A DNA stretch of 64,000 nt from CAKZNE01 sp963976435 (GCA_963976435.1 CAXBKQ010000003.1:130679-194678); one strand, 5' to 3'; counted from the first letter of the stretch, positions 8,048 to 16,960 are shown. The notes: generated by a model not told the origin, from the sequence alone. Numbers and translations are program-made.

Positions 8048-9562
8048 TCATAGCTTCCTTATTTTTTCAATGGCAAAATTGAGAATGCTATCATTATTAT
8101 TTAGGAGGGACTTAAGATCTTCTTTTATTGCTATATCCGGTTTTACACCCTCTTCAGAAATTTTGGCAATTGCTGTTTTATAAAGCGCTGTGCTAAATGT
8201 TATTCCAATATTGGAATGTGGAAGACTAATGGAGCAGGTCATCCCATTGCTGCCACATTCTGCCCCACCAGTTTCGGAACCAATAAATACTGCCTTCTCA
8301 TGTTCCTTCATTAAAGATGAAAAAATGCTTGAACAGGATTTTGAATTTTCATCTATAATAACAATAGTTTTTCCTTGGTATCCATTTATTTGTGGGTAGG
8401 CCCAAAGGTTTGGATAATTTGTCCAGTATCCATTTACAAACAGCATAGAATCTGCATATTCTGGAGAGCTTTTTAGTATGGGGCTAAAGCTAAAATCCCT
8501 TTGCTTTTTAGAGTAAACACTTTCTATATACGCAGTACTGTCATCAATAAAATAGGAGAATAAATGCTTGCCGTTGCCTGTCCACCCTCCGAAATTCCCT
8601 CTGATGTCAATAATCAAATTTTCTATTTTTTCCTTTTTTAATTCAAGGAAAACCGAATCTGTGAATAGGACAAAGTTTTGATTAAAATGAGAAATAATAG
8701 TATTGTTAAATGAGGAAATGGTAAAAACAGCAATTTTATCCTCCTCTAAAACTTCAAAATGAAGGGCTTTATTTTTAGTCTCCAAGATTTTTCCTCTTCC
8801 AAGATTCTTGATAGAATCAATCTCATATTTAGATAAGGCATTGCAGGAGACCTCCCTTTCAAGCTCCTGATCTAGAATCAACTTAAAACTGTCAGGCTTG
8901 GCGATGAAATTGGAATAAGCCATGGGGAAATAATCGCTAACTGCCCTTTCCTTTATTCTTGGATTATCGGCATCACTAATCATATATTTTTTTAGCTCAT
9001 CAATTAGCTCTTCAGATGATTGATTATTAATTTCAACTATCCTAGAGCCTAGCTTTATATTGCTATCCAAACTATAGTTTTTGTAAATAAATAGTTGATG
9101 ATCAATAATTTTTAATTCGAGGGGAAGGAATTTTAATTTAGAAGTTCTAAAGGCTTTATAAGCATCCGGATGACCCCACCCGCTGTGCATGCAGCCAATT
9201 TCTGAAAATAATACGGCCAGGTTTTTAGTAAATTGAAAATAGGAAATGGAATCTGAATCTCGGATTATAAAACTATTAAAAAGAGAATCAATTCGCCTTT
9301 TGCTACTGTATAGATAAAGAGAAGTATTTGCCTCTTCCAAAACATGCTTTAGTATTTGTAAATCCTGAAAAGCCTCTTTCTGAGATAAATATTGATTAAA
9401 GCTATTTGGCTTTCCTTTAGATTCTTCAAGAATGGTATTTAGGAATAATTGAAATTCTTCATCTGTAAACTGATGAAATGAATAATTCTCATTTTGAATA
9501 TTCTCATTTGAGCAGGAAAGGCTGCAAATACAGGCAAAAAGGAAAAATTTAAGAGCCTTCAC
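8048..9562 (-). CDS. S41 family (C-terminal processing type) serine protease, lipoprotein
   Basis: A 504-residue protein with a lipoprotein signal (lipobox SLSC, Cys at residue 17), so membrane anchored outside the cytoplasm. The C-terminal half is an S41 peptidase domain: a strand-turn NLIIDIRGNFGGWTGNG, and later SKSCSSIFSSLMKEHEKAVFIGSETGG, where a Ser after SC is the likely nucleophile. A canonical PDZ is not obvious; the N-terminal ~230 residues are helical then beta-rich. S41 members degrade or process envelope proteins; here the substrate is unknown. It starts 1 nt after the threonine aldolase stop and is probably co-transcribed with it. Confidence 0.88.
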   Translation of the reverse strand: MKALKFFLFACICSLSCSNENIQNENYSFHQFTDEEFQLFLNTILEESKGKPNSFNQYLSQKEAFQDLQILKHVLEEANTSLYLYSSKRRIDSLFNSFIIRDSDSISYFQFTKNLAVLFSEIGCMHSGWGHPDAYKAFRTSKLKFLPLELKIIDHQLFIYKNYSLDSNIKLGSRIVEINNQSSEELIDELKKYMISDADNPRIKERAVSDYFPMAYSNFIAKPDSFKLILDQELEREVSCNALSKYEIDSIKNLGRGKILETKNKALHFEVLEEDKIAVFTISSFNNTIISHFNQNFVLFTDSVFLELKKEKIENLIIDIRGNFGGWTGNGKHLFSYFIDDSTAYIESVYSKKQRDFSFSPILKSSPEYADSMLFVNGYWTNYPNLWAYPQINGYQGKTIVIIDENSKSCSSIFSSLMKEHEKAVFIGSETGGAECGSNGMTCSISLPHSNIGITFSTALYKTAIAKISEEGVKPDIAIKEDLKSLLNNNDSILNFAIEKIRKL

Positions 9563-9563
9563 T

Positions 9564-10589
9564 TTATAGGTTTTTTAAAACCTGACAGCAAAAATCAATA
9601 TCACTTTGACTAGTATCTAGGTGAGTTACAAATCTCAATTTCCCTTGACCCATGCCAATAGCCAGAACATTTTTCTCCTTTAAAATGTTTAGAAATTCTT
9701 TTTCTTCTTTTCCGGCTTGCAAATAAAAAATTACAATATTCGTTTCTACAGGATCAATTTTTTCTACCCAAGAACATTCTTGCAAAGCATTTTCAAGCGC
9801 CTTAGCTTTATCGTGATCTTCTTGCAATCTTTTAATATTATTGTCTAGGGCATAGATTCCTGCAGCGGCCAAATATCCAGCCTGCCTCATTCCTCCACCC
9901 AACTTCTTACGTACCCTTTTGGCTTTGGCAATAAAACCTCGATCTCCTAATAATAATGAGCCAACTGGCGCACCTAGTCCTTTGGATAAACAAATAGAAA
10001 TACTCTGAAATAAAGCGCCATAATCATGACAGTTTTGACCCTGAGCCACAATGGCATTAAACAAGCGAGCACCATCCAAATGAAACCCTAATTGATGCGA
10101 TCGAGCGATTTCCGAAAGATCGGCTAAGGTGGAAAGTTTATAACAGGAACCCCCGCCCTTATTGGATGTATTTTCTATACTCAATAGCGAAGTTCTCGCG
10201 GCATGAATATCATCCGGATTAATGTTTTTTTCTACCTCTTCTGGATCTAATAGTCCACGATCCCCACCCAAAAGTCGAGCTTGGCAGGAAGAGTTAAAGG
10301 CCATTCCACCTCCTTCGTAATTGTATATATGGGAATAATTATGGCAGATTATTTCATCTCCCGCTTGGGTGTGAACATTAATGGCTATTTGATTGGTCAT
10401 AGTGCCACTAGGGCAAAAAAGGGCGGATTCCATCCCAAATAATCGGGCAGCCTTTTCTTGAAGTGCATTAATGCTAGGATCCTCGTCGAAAACATCATCA
10501 CCAACATGGGCTTGCATCATAGCTTCCAGCATTTCCTGGCTAGGTTTTGTAAAGGTGTCGCTGCGTAAATCTATGGGTCTATTCTTCAT
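9564..10589 (-). CDS. ltaE: Low-specificity L-threonine aldolase
   Basis: A PLP enzyme that cleaves L-threonine or L-allo-threonine to glycine and acetaldehyde. The start at 10589 gives the family N-terminus MKNRPIDLRSDTFTKPS; the longer frame to 10613 adds eight unconserved residues. Fold-type I motifs follow: the HVGDDVFDEDPS segment, FCPSGTMTNQIA, GGGSCYKLSTL, HLDGARLFNA with the PLP-contacting Asp, and SICLSKGLGAPVGS with the Schiff-base Lys near residue 190. About 341 residues is normal for the family. It lies just upstream of the S41 protease gene on the same strand. Confidence 0.93.
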   Translation of the reverse strand: MKNRPIDLRSDTFTKPSQEMLEAMMQAHVGDDVFDEDPSINALQEKAARLFGMESALFCPSGTMTNQIAINVHTQAGDEIICHNYSHIYNYEGGGMAFNSSCQARLLGGDRGLLDPEEVEKNINPDDIHAARTSLLSIENTSNKGGGSCYKLSTLADLSEIARSHQLGFHLDGARLFNAIVAQGQNCHDYGALFQSISICLSKGLGAPVGSLLLGDRGFIAKAKRVRKKLGGGMRQAGYLAAAGIYALDNNIKRLQEDHDKAKALENALQECSWVEKIDPVETNIVIFYLQAGKEEKEFLNILKEKNVLAIGMGQGKLRFVTHLDTSQSDIDFCCQVLKNL

Positions 10590-10655
10590 TCTATTTTTTG
10601 AATGTGAAAACAAAGATAGAGTAGGCTAATTTAAGTGAAAAGCGAATGCTTGCTT

Positions 10656-11711
10656 TTAACCTTTTAAGGCAGCCAAATCGAATTTTAGTGAAAAAATATT
10701 GGAATAAAGTGCCTCCGATGCATTTCCAATATCCGTAAGTGCATAGTCAATTGAAATACCTTTGTATTTAAATCCAAGACCTAGATTGGGTTGTAGGCTT
10801 ATATTTTCTGAATTGTCAAAATCTACAGTTCTTTGAATATTCCCTAAACCACCTCTTAAAAAAGCGAAATTCCTGTACCCTAGCTCAAATCCAAAGCCCG
10901 GATCTATACTTGCAAAATTGCTGCTAATCACCGTGTTTCTTTCACCATCAAAGGTGATGTCTAAATTTATCTCGGTATGTAGGCTATATTTTTCATTCAA
11001 TTTAAAACTCCTTCCTATTCCTAATAATAAACGAGGTAGGGTCAATTCTAAATTCTCTTCTGGAAGTCCACCGATAGTGTCGGCTTTCTCCTCGTTAAAA
11101 CTCCAAGAATTAAAAGTGGAGGTGAAATCTCTGAGGGTAGCGCCAAATTGCCAAGACTGCAGTTTATATTGAGCACCGAGGTCGAAGCCAAAGCCTATGG
11201 CATTTGCAAAATCTCCAATTTGACGGTAGATGATTTTAACATTTCCACCATAATTGAGGTTTTCAAACTTTTTAGATCTCCTGGCATAGGAACCAATAAG
11301 GGCATAGTCTGCTGCAGAAAATTTATTGATTCTATCATAGTCTACATTTCCATCTTTATCCAATAATTCCGTAGTATCTAAAATATCATCTACACCAAAT
11401 CGAATAACGGTAAAGCCTACGGTGCTTAATGCGTCAACGGGTTGGGCAAAAGACAAATAATCATATTGGGCTATGCTAGCAAAATATTCGGCATGCATAG
11501 CTGCGGCTTGCCACGAATTTTTCACATGTACCAAACCTGCTGGATTCCAATATCCTGCTGTAACATCATTTACAGATGCAATTACGCTATTGCTCATTCC
11601 AAGAGCCCGGGCATCAACGCCAATATTTAGGAATTCATTGCTGTACTTTCTTGCCTGACTAAAAAGCAAGGAAGGCATTAAAAGGAGAAGGAGGGCTAGT
11701 TTTTTAAACAT
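10656..11711 (-). CDS. PorV/PorQ-family outer-membrane barrel (PorV2-like, T9SS-associated)
   Basis: About 351 residues with a signal peptide (MFKKLALLLLLMPSLLFSQ). The mature part shows the PorV/PorQ N-terminal signature (EFLNIGVDARALGMSNSVIASVNDVTAGYWNPAGL) and alternating aromatic/hydrophobic beta strands to the C-terminus. In T9SS, PorV is an outer-membrane shuttle that binds cargo sorting domains; this paralogue resembles what is called PorV2, whose role is less defined. The ATG at 11711 is preferred to a TTG at 11729 because it gives a standard signal peptide. It fits with the T9SS cargo genes in the window. Confidence 0.85.
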   Translation of the reverse strand: MFKKLALLLLLMPSLLFSQARKYSNEFLNIGVDARALGMSNSVIASVNDVTAGYWNPAGLVHVKNSWQAAAMHAEYFASIAQYDYLSFAQPVDALSTVGFTVIRFGVDDILDTTELLDKDGNVDYDRINKFSAADYALIGSYARRSKKFENLNYGGNVKIIYRQIGDFANAIGFGFDLGAQYKLQSWQFGATLRDFTSTFNSWSFNEEKADTIGGLPEENLELTLPRLLLGIGRSFKLNEKYSLHTEINLDITFDGERNTVISSNFASIDPGFGFELGYRNFAFLRGGLGNIQRTVDFDNSENISLQPNLGLGFKYKGISIDYALTDIGNASEALYSNIFSLKFDLAALKG

Positions 11712-11799
11712 TAATTTTTGGGAGCTCAAATAAAAATCAAATTTACGGCATTAAAAACTTGATAAATATGTTAATATTGTCCAAGCGACGAAGATAACA

Positions 11800-12507
11800 G
11801 TGAAAAGTATAATTCCAAATACCCTTACCCTTTCTAATTTGGCCTGTGGCCTTTTAGCCATACATTCTATTTTCACCAATGATTATATAATGGCGGCTTG
11901 GCTAATTGCCTTTGCACAAGTTTTTGATTTTTTGGATGGATTTGCAGCTAGAGTTCTAAAGGTTCATTCGGAGATGGGAAAACAATTAGACTCCCTAGCC
12001 GATATGGTGAGCTTTGGTGTGGTTCCCGGTTTTATGGTTTTTAAATTATTTAAACTATCCATGCAAGGCGGAGAACCAGTGCCAGATTTTCTTCCTTATT
12101 TGGCTTTTCTTATTCCTCTTTTTTCTGCTTTGCGCCTAGCGAAATTTAATATTGACAGCAGACAAACAGATTATTTCATTGGATTACCAACTCCCGCCAA
12201 TACTATTTTGATAATGTCCATTGCATTGTATGGTATTTATGGAGAAGGAGAAAATGTTAGTCAGTTAATTTTTCATCCTTTCTTTTTAGTGGGGCTAACT
12301 TTAATTACTTCCTTTTTATTGGTTGCAGAGATCCCTTTGCTGTCGCTAAAGTTTAAATCCCTGAACTTTAAAGAGAATCAATCCCGATTCATTTTATTGT
12401 TAATGATAATTGTATTATTCCTAATTTTTAGGATACGGGCATTGGTCTTTATTATACCTTTGTACCTGATTTTATCACTCGTCTTTAAGCCCAAAAAAGG
12501 AGCTTAA
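11800..12507 (+). CDS. pssA: CDP-diacylglycerol-serine O-phosphatidyltransferase
   Basis: This inner-membrane enzyme makes phosphatidylserine, the precursor of phosphatidylethanolamine, from CDP-diacylglycerol and serine. The CDP-alcohol phosphatidyltransferase signature DG-x2-AR-x8-G-x3-D-x3-D is present as DGFAARVLKVHSEMGKQLDSLAD. Six or more hydrophobic segments span the 235 residues. The frame begins with GTG (KSIIPNTLTLSNLACGLLA follows, as in family members). It is divergent from the PorV2-like gene and followed 34 nt later by purS. Confidence 0.95.
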   Translation: MKSIIPNTLTLSNLACGLLAIHSIFTNDYIMAAWLIAFAQVFDFLDGFAARVLKVHSEMGKQLDSLADMVSFGVVPGFMVFKLFKLSMQGGEPVPDFLPYLAFLIPLFSALRLAKFNIDSRQTDYFIGLPTPANTILIMSIALYGIYGEGENVSQLIFHPFFLVGLTLITSFLLVAEIPLLSLKFKSLNFKENQSRFILLLMIIVLFLIFRIRALVFIIPLYLILSLVFKPKKGA

Positions 12508-12541
12508 AAAAATGAATAAAGACATTTAAATTTAAGATTAC

Positions 12542-12793
12542 ATGAAATTCAGAGCAGAAATTGATGTGATGCCGCACAAAGCATTATTAGATCCTCAAGG
12601 AAAGGCAGTAAGTCAGAGTATGAAAAATATTGGCCTTAGTGAAATTTCTGGAGTAAGAATTGGAAAGCATATTACCTTAGAGGTAGAAGCTGATTCTAAG
12701 GAGATTGCAAGTGAAAAAGTGAGCGAAGCTTGCAAGAAATTATTGGTAAATCAAATTACAGAAAGTTTCGATTTAGAAATAATAGAGGCCTAG
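12542..12793 (+). CDS. purS: Phosphoribosylformylglycinamidine synthase subunit PurS
   Basis: A small 83-residue protein with the PurS alpha/beta fold pattern: MKFRAEIDVMPHKALLDPQGKAV, then SGVRIGKHITLEVE, then a helix and DLEIIEA. PurS joins PurL and PurQ in the purine-pathway FGAM synthase complex and helps pass ammonia between them. PurL and PurQ are not in this window; purS here follows pssA with a short gap and is followed by a terminator. Confidence 0.9.
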   Translation: MKFRAEIDVMPHKALLDPQGKAVSQSMKNIGLSEISGVRIGKHITLEVEADSKEIASEKVSEACKKLLVNQITESFDLEIIEA

Positions 12794-12855
12794 CTCTTGC
12801 TTGCTTCAAATATTTTTCTATATTTGGATTGATAGAGATTTTTGATAGGAACTGT

Positions 12856-12900
12856 AATCCCCACTTTCTTTTTACAAGCGAGTGGGGATTCATTTTTTTA
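12856..12900 (+). terminator. Terminator after pssA-purS
   Basis: Perfect 10-bp stem AATCCCCACT / AGTGGGGATT with a loop of about 15 nt, followed by a T-run (CATTTTTTTA). It sits 62 nt after the purS stop on the same strand. Confidence 0.85.
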
Positions 12901-12948
12901 TAGAATTCGTTAGGGTATGATTTATCCTAAGAATTTGGGTGAAGGCAG

Positions 12949-12968
12949 GTCCATTTTAATAAATGGAC
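12949..12968. repeat. Unexplained hairpin between purS and a small membrane-protein gene
   Basis: GTCCATTT-TAAT-AAATGGAC is a perfect 8-bp inverted repeat with a 4-nt loop. It has no T-tail on either strand, so it is not a standard terminator. It lies in the 233-nt gap between purS and the next gene and could be an operator or RNA structure. Confidence 0.45.
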
Positions 12969-13026
12969 AGCTAAGTTCAGCTTTGATGTTATTCCAATAA
13001 TGAGCACTTGATAGCCAAAAGATATC

Positions 13027-13302
13027 CTAGTTCTTTTGCTTTTCAACAATGGCTATATACCGATTCAAACTTTCGAAAACCGGTAAATTAGGAAGTTCTT
13101 TGGGCTCGCTAGAAAGCTTATGTTTTTTGGCAAAGGCACAAGTTCCGTTGCAATGCAATTCTGGTTTGTCCTTGTTTTCACAAAGTACATTGGAATAAAA
13201 ACCATAATTGGCCGTATAGTGAATTATTGCCCCCAGGGGTTTAAATAAACTGAGGAGGTAAAGGCTAGCAATTAGGAATGCCAAATTCCTTTTATGGATC
13301 AT
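13027..13302 (-). CDS. Small Bacteroidota membrane/secreted protein with conserved Cys motif
   Basis: About 91 residues starting MIHKRNLAFLIASLYLLSLFKPLG, a single N-terminal hydrophobic segment serving as signal or anchor. The mature part contains NVLCENKDKPELHCNGTCAFAKK, a C-x-N-x3-P-x-L-x-CNGxC pattern seen in small uncharacterised Bacteroidota proteins often found near metal-uptake genes (from memory). The three cysteines could bind metal. The longer frame to 13389 adds an unlikely 29-residue extension; ATG at 13302 gives the better signal peptide. It is divergent from the acpH-like gene. Confidence 0.7.
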   Translation of the reverse strand: MIHKRNLAFLIASLYLLSLFKPLGAIIHYTANYGFYSNVLCENKDKPELHCNGTCAFAKKHKLSSEPKELPNLPVFESLNRYIAIVEKQKN

Positions 13303-13371
13303 CAAAGAATTCACCTTACAAAGGTAATATAGGATGCTAGGATAAGGAAGCAATTTGTTTAATTTCACAAC

Positions 13372-13962
13372 ATGAATTTTTTGGCCCACCTTTTTCTAAC
13401 CCGGGAGGATGAAGATCTAAGCATCGGAAATTTTATTGCAGATTCTGTGAAAAGCTCAGAATGGAAAAATTTTAAACCTCAGGTGGTTAAAGGAATAAAA
13501 ATCCATCATAAAATAGACGAATTTACAGACCAGCACCCAGTAGTACTGCGAACCAAAATGAAGCTTAGGGAGAAACATGGGAAGTATAGTCCTGTTATTG
13601 GAGATATTGTTTATGATCACTTTTTAGCTAAAAATTTTTCAGACTATTCAAAACAAAGTCTTTTTGATTTTTCTCAAAAATCCTATTCTCTATTTCGGAA
13701 GAGGTGGGATGAGTTGCCTGTACAAATTCAGCATATGCTAAAGTATATGGAAGCTGGGAATTGGCTTTATAATTATAGAAGCAAAGAAGGTTTAAACTCA
13801 GCTTTAAGCGGAATGGGTAGAAGGGCTTCTTTTAGCAATAAAATGCATCAGGCTACTGAAGATGTTTTTGAGAATTACGAATCTTTTAAATCTGATTTTG
13901 TGGAGTTTTTCCCAGAACTACAAAATTATATAAGTCTAGAGATTCAAAAAATTCAAGCATAA
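13372..13962 (+). CDS. acpH: Acyl-carrier-protein phosphodiesterase (AcpH, DUF479 family)
   Basis: A 196-residue protein starting MNFLAHLFLTREDEDLSIGNFIADSV, the hallmark of the AcpH/DUF479 family. Conserved histidines and acids follow (GIKIHHKIDEFTDQHPVV and GDIVYDHFLAKNF), matching the HD-like metal-binding core. The enzyme removes the 4'-phosphopantetheine prosthetic group from ACP, turning holo-ACP into apo-ACP in the cytoplasm. Start codon and length fit the family. It stands alone, with a bidirectional hairpin after it. Confidence 0.88.
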   Translation: MNFLAHLFLTREDEDLSIGNFIADSVKSSEWKNFKPQVVKGIKIHHKIDEFTDQHPVVLRTKMKLREKHGKYSPVIGDIVYDHFLAKNFSDYSKQSLFDFSQKSYSLFRKRWDELPVQIQHMLKYMEAGNWLYNYRSKEGLNSALSGMGRRASFSNKMHQATEDVFENYESFKSDFVEFFPELQNYISLEIQKIQA

Positions 13963-13963
13963 A

Positions 13964-13991
13964 AAAAGCCTCACTTTTCAGCAAGGCTTTG
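13964..13991 (-). terminator. Terminator hairpin between acpH-like gene and a small minus-strand gene
   Basis: AAAGCCT...AAGGCTTT hairpin. Read on the minus strand it is followed by a run of seven T, so it best serves the small minus-strand gene at 14014-14184; it may also slow plus-strand transcription. Confidence 0.65.
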
Positions 13992-14013
13992 GAAATTATA
14001 TTTTGAAAGGGAA

Positions 14014-14184
14014 TTATTCTTCTCCTTTGTATCCTATCATTTTGTGAGCCAATTTAGGGCTAATAGATTCTACACCAATTAGGGTAAGCCAGTATCCAAC
14101 GAACAAACCTAAAAAGATTAACATGCTAAATCCCATACCGAAAATAAATACGAAAATGAAGAATCCTAAAACTTGTGTAAACAT
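14014..14184 (-). CDS. 56-residue small membrane protein
   Basis: A short frame reads MFTQVLGFFIFVFIFGMGF, then SMLIFLGLFVGYWLTLIGV, then a charged tail ESISPKLAHKMIGYKGEE. Two hydrophobic helices and a hydrophilic C-terminus suggest a small inner-membrane protein. It begins with ATG AT a plausible distance from a 73-nt intergenic gap, is followed by its own terminator hairpin, and resembles small uncharacterised Flavobacteriales membrane proteins that start with MF-QxLG. Function unknown. Confidence 0.7.
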   Translation of the reverse strand: MFTQVLGFFIFVFIFGMGFSMLIFLGLFVGYWLTLIGVESISPKLAHKMIGYKGEE

Positions 14185-14257
14185 CTGTTTCTATTTTGAG
14201 CGGCTAATTTACGGCAAAAATGTTTTTAAAAAAGTGAATGCTCAATTTTTTCTCCCT

Positions 14258-14995
14258 CTATTTTATTTTATATTCTACACTTAGGTTTTTACTTATGCTA
14301 ATACTACCATTTGATATTTGAATATTGTTTGCATTGGACCTTGCATTATTTTCATACAAAGCCTCCAATTTACGTTCGGAATAGTCCCTTGGAGAATCTA
14401 AAATCTGGCCTAGTCCATTATTACCAACTCTTAAAATCTCAAATTCAGACTCCTCCATTTTCTCTAAAATTTTAGCCACGGTGGAATTCGCATTCTCTAA
14501 TGCCTTTTGATAGGCGATATCCCCAATTGAATCCATCTTACTATGTGAAAATTGAATTCCACTGGGGTCCATTTGTTCCTCCTCAAAAATTCGGGCATAT
14601 AGATCTTCTAATTTGGAAATGTCTCTCAAGCAAATATTTGTGCTTAAAGAGCTGATATAACCTTTGAATACCTGGGTATTTCTTATCCAAGAATAATTTT
14701 TTCTAAAACTAATATGTCCCGTTTGAATATCCTTTTCATCAATTTCAAAATCGTTTAAAATATCTAATAATAGCTTTTGCTTGTCTGCCAAAGCCTGCCT
14801 AGAATCTGCCATTTTCTTTTTTTCAGAATTTAGCGATACCCTAAAACTTGCCATATCAGGCTCTAGCTCAATAATGGCATTTGCAGAAATCAAGATTGTT
14901 TTTTGATGTTTTTTAGTCCCTTGTTGAGATTTGTGATTTTGACAAGAGGATATGGAAAAAAGTACTATTAAGGATAGTAGAGAATAAAATTTCAT
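14258..14995 (-). CDS. SIMPL-domain (DUF541) lipoprotein
   Basis: A 245-residue protein with a lipoprotein signal (SISSC, Cys at residue 18). The mature region has the SIMPL/DUF541 pattern: ANAIIELEPDMASFRVSL, KQKLLLDILNDFEIDEKDIQTGHISFRKNYSW, and a C-terminal strand SISKNLSVEYKIK. Bacterial SIMPL proteins are periplasmic or outer-membrane proteins, some linked to oxidative stress or oligomeric channels; the role here is unknown. The gene is monocistronic on the minus strand. Confidence 0.85.
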   Translation of the reverse strand: MKFYSLLSLIVLFSISSCQNHKSQQGTKKHQKTILISANAIIELEPDMASFRVSLNSEKKKMADSRQALADKQKLLLDILNDFEIDEKDIQTGHISFRKNYSWIRNTQVFKGYISSLSTNICLRDISKLEDLYARIFEEEQMDPSGIQFSHSKMDSIGDIAYQKALENANSTVAKILEKMEESEFEILRVGNNGLGQILDSPRDYSERKLEALYENNARSNANNIQISNGSISISKNLSVEYKIK

Positions 14996-15102
14996 AACTG
15001 TTTATTTTAGTCTTGCAAGGTAAAAATCCTGTATTAATGCATAGGATTCTTTATTCCAATGCCACTTTTTTACTAGGGTTCAATTACCTTTGCCAGCTCA
15101 AA

Positions 15103-15435
15103 ATGAAATTGAAAAGAAACATATTTTTTCTTAGCCTACTGTGTGGATTACTGTTCATTGCTCTGGCCATACCTCTATTAAATGAAATGATTGCTCCAAA
15201 TGATTATGTAGGAATACGTATTCCAAAAACGGAAGCTTCAGAAGTAGAATGGTATAGAATTAATAAAATTGGGGCTTGGGCATTAGTGGGCGCTGCGCTG
15301 TTCTTAATTTTATCCAATACTTTGCTCTATTTCCGAGCTAGGGCTTTGTCTAGCAAAAAATACAGCTTGCTTTTTATAATACTATTGCTGGTAAGTATTT
15401 TATTGGCTTCCAGTTTAACCACTTTTTATATTTAA
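15103..15435 (+). CDS. SdpI/YfhL-like small membrane protein
   Basis: The start at 15103 (MKLKRNIFFLSLLCGLLFIALAIPLL) gives about 110 residues with three hydrophobic segments; the longer frame from 15013 adds an unlikely extension. Between helices one and two is APNDYVGIRIPKTEASEVEWYRINKIGAWA, which resembles the SdpI family motif (P-N-x-Y-G-x-R-x-x-x-T-x-x-S-x-x-x-W). SdpI is an immunity and signalling membrane protein of Bacillus, but family members are widespread with unknown roles. It lies 18 nt upstream of fumC and may be co-transcribed. Confidence 0.7.
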   Translation: MKLKRNIFFLSLLCGLLFIALAIPLLNEMIAPNDYVGIRIPKTEASEVEWYRINKIGAWALVGAALFLILSNTLLYFRARALSSKKYSLLFIILLLVSILLASSLTTFYI

Positions 15436-15453
15436 AATAAATCAACTATTCAG

Positions 15454-16851
15454 ATGGATTACAGAATTGAAAAAGATACCATGGGAGATGTTAAAGTTCC
15501 AGCAGATAAATACTGGGGAGCTCAAACAGAAAGAAGTAGAAATAATTTTAAAATAGGGCCAGAAGCAAGTATGCCCATTGAGGTGGTACATGGTTTTGCT
15601 TATTTAAAAAAAGCTGCTGCCCATACCAATTGTGAACTGGGGGTTTTATCTGAAGAAAAGAGAGATTTAATTTCTAAAGCCTGCGACGAAATTTTAACGG
15701 GAATGCACGATGACCAGTTTCCATTAGTAATTTGGCAAACGGGATCTGGCACTCAAAGTAATATGAATTGCAACGAGGTGATTGCCAATAGAGCCCATGT
15801 TTTAGAAGGTCATAAATTAGGAGAAGGGGAAAGAAAAATTCATCCTAATGATGATGTCAATAAAAGCCAATCCTCAAATGATACCTACCCAACAGGAATG
15901 CATATTGCTTGCTATAAAAGGATAGTAGAAACTACCATTCCAGGGGTGGAGAAACTAAGAGATACTCTTGCCGATAAGTCTGAGAAATTTAAAAATGTAG
16001 TAAAAATTGGCAGAACCCACCTAATGGATGCTACTCCTCTAACTTTAGGTCAAGAATTTAGTGGTTATGTGTCTCAATTAAATCATGGAATTAAAGCATT
16101 AAACAACACCCTGGAACACCTTTCAGAGTTGGCTTTAGGTGGAACCGCTGTGGGAACGGGAATTAATACCCCTGAAGGTTATTCGGAATTGGTGGCTCAG
16201 AAAATTGCAGATTTTACCGGCCTTCCATTTATTACTGCAGGCAATAAATTTGAAGCATTAGCCGCCCATGATGCACTTGTAGAAACACATGGTGCTCTAA
16301 AACAACTTTCTGTTTCTTTAATGAAAATAGCAAACGATATTCGAATGCTAGCCTCTGGACCAAGAAGTGGCATCGGAGAAATAAATATTCCAGCAAATGA
16401 GCCTGGTTCTTCCATCATGCCAGGAAAAGTAAACCCTACACAATGTGAAGCCATGACCATGGTTTGCGCTCAAGTAATGGGAAATGATGTTACTGTTTCT
16501 GTAGGTGGTTCCAATGGACATTATGAACTGAATGTTTTTAAACCAGTAATGGCTTATAATGTTTTGCAATCCGCCAGGTTAATTGGCGATGCTTGTGAAA
16601 GTTTCAATGATCATTGTGCAGTAGGGATCGAACCAAATACCCTGGTTATAAAAAGGCATTTAGACAATTCCCTCATGTTGGTAACAGCATTAAACACCAA
16701 GATCGGCTATGAAAAGGCAGCGAAAATCGCCAAAACAGCTCATGAAAATGGTACAACTTTAAAAGAAGAATCTGTAAACCTTGGCTATTTAACTTCGGAA
16801 GAATTTGACCAATGGGTAAGACCAGAAGATATGGTGGGCTCCTTAAAATAA
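15454..16851 (+). CDS. fumC: Class II fumarate hydratase
   Basis: Fumarase interconverts fumarate and L-malate in the TCA cycle. The 465-residue length, the N-terminal segment YRIEKDTMGDVKVPADKYWGAQTERS, the SGTQSNMNCNEVIANRA segment and the superfamily signature GSSIMPGKVNPTQ (near residue 320) identify the iron-independent class II enzyme. Active-site His is in GRTHLMDATPL. A strong terminator follows the stop. Confidence 0.98.
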   Translation: MDYRIEKDTMGDVKVPADKYWGAQTERSRNNFKIGPEASMPIEVVHGFAYLKKAAAHTNCELGVLSEEKRDLISKACDEILTGMHDDQFPLVIWQTGSGTQSNMNCNEVIANRAHVLEGHKLGEGERKIHPNDDVNKSQSSNDTYPTGMHIACYKRIVETTIPGVEKLRDTLADKSEKFKNVVKIGRTHLMDATPLTLGQEFSGYVSQLNHGIKALNNTLEHLSELALGGTAVGTGINTPEGYSELVAQKIADFTGLPFITAGNKFEALAAHDALVETHGALKQLSVSLMKIANDIRMLASGPRSGIGEINIPANEPGSSIMPGKVNPTQCEAMTMVCAQVMGNDVTVSVGGSNGHYELNVFKPVMAYNVLQSARLIGDACESFNDHCAVGIEPNTLVIKRHLDNSLMLVTALNTKIGYEKAAKIAKTAHENGTTLKEESVNLGYLTSEEFDQWVRPEDMVGSLK

Positions 16852-16870
16852 AGGCCCATAATGAAATGAT

Positions 16871-16907
16871 AAACCCCTTTTCTTAATTGAATAAGGGGTT
16901 TTTTTAT
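16871..16907 (+). terminator. Terminator after fumC
   Basis: AAACCCCTT ... AAGGGGTTT stem followed by a run of T (TTTTTTT). It lies about 20 nt after the fumC stop. Confidence 0.9.
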
Positions 16908-16960
16908 GATTTTTATTTGCATTTAGCCATCATTTCAATTCTAGCCCTTAAATTGGCAAA

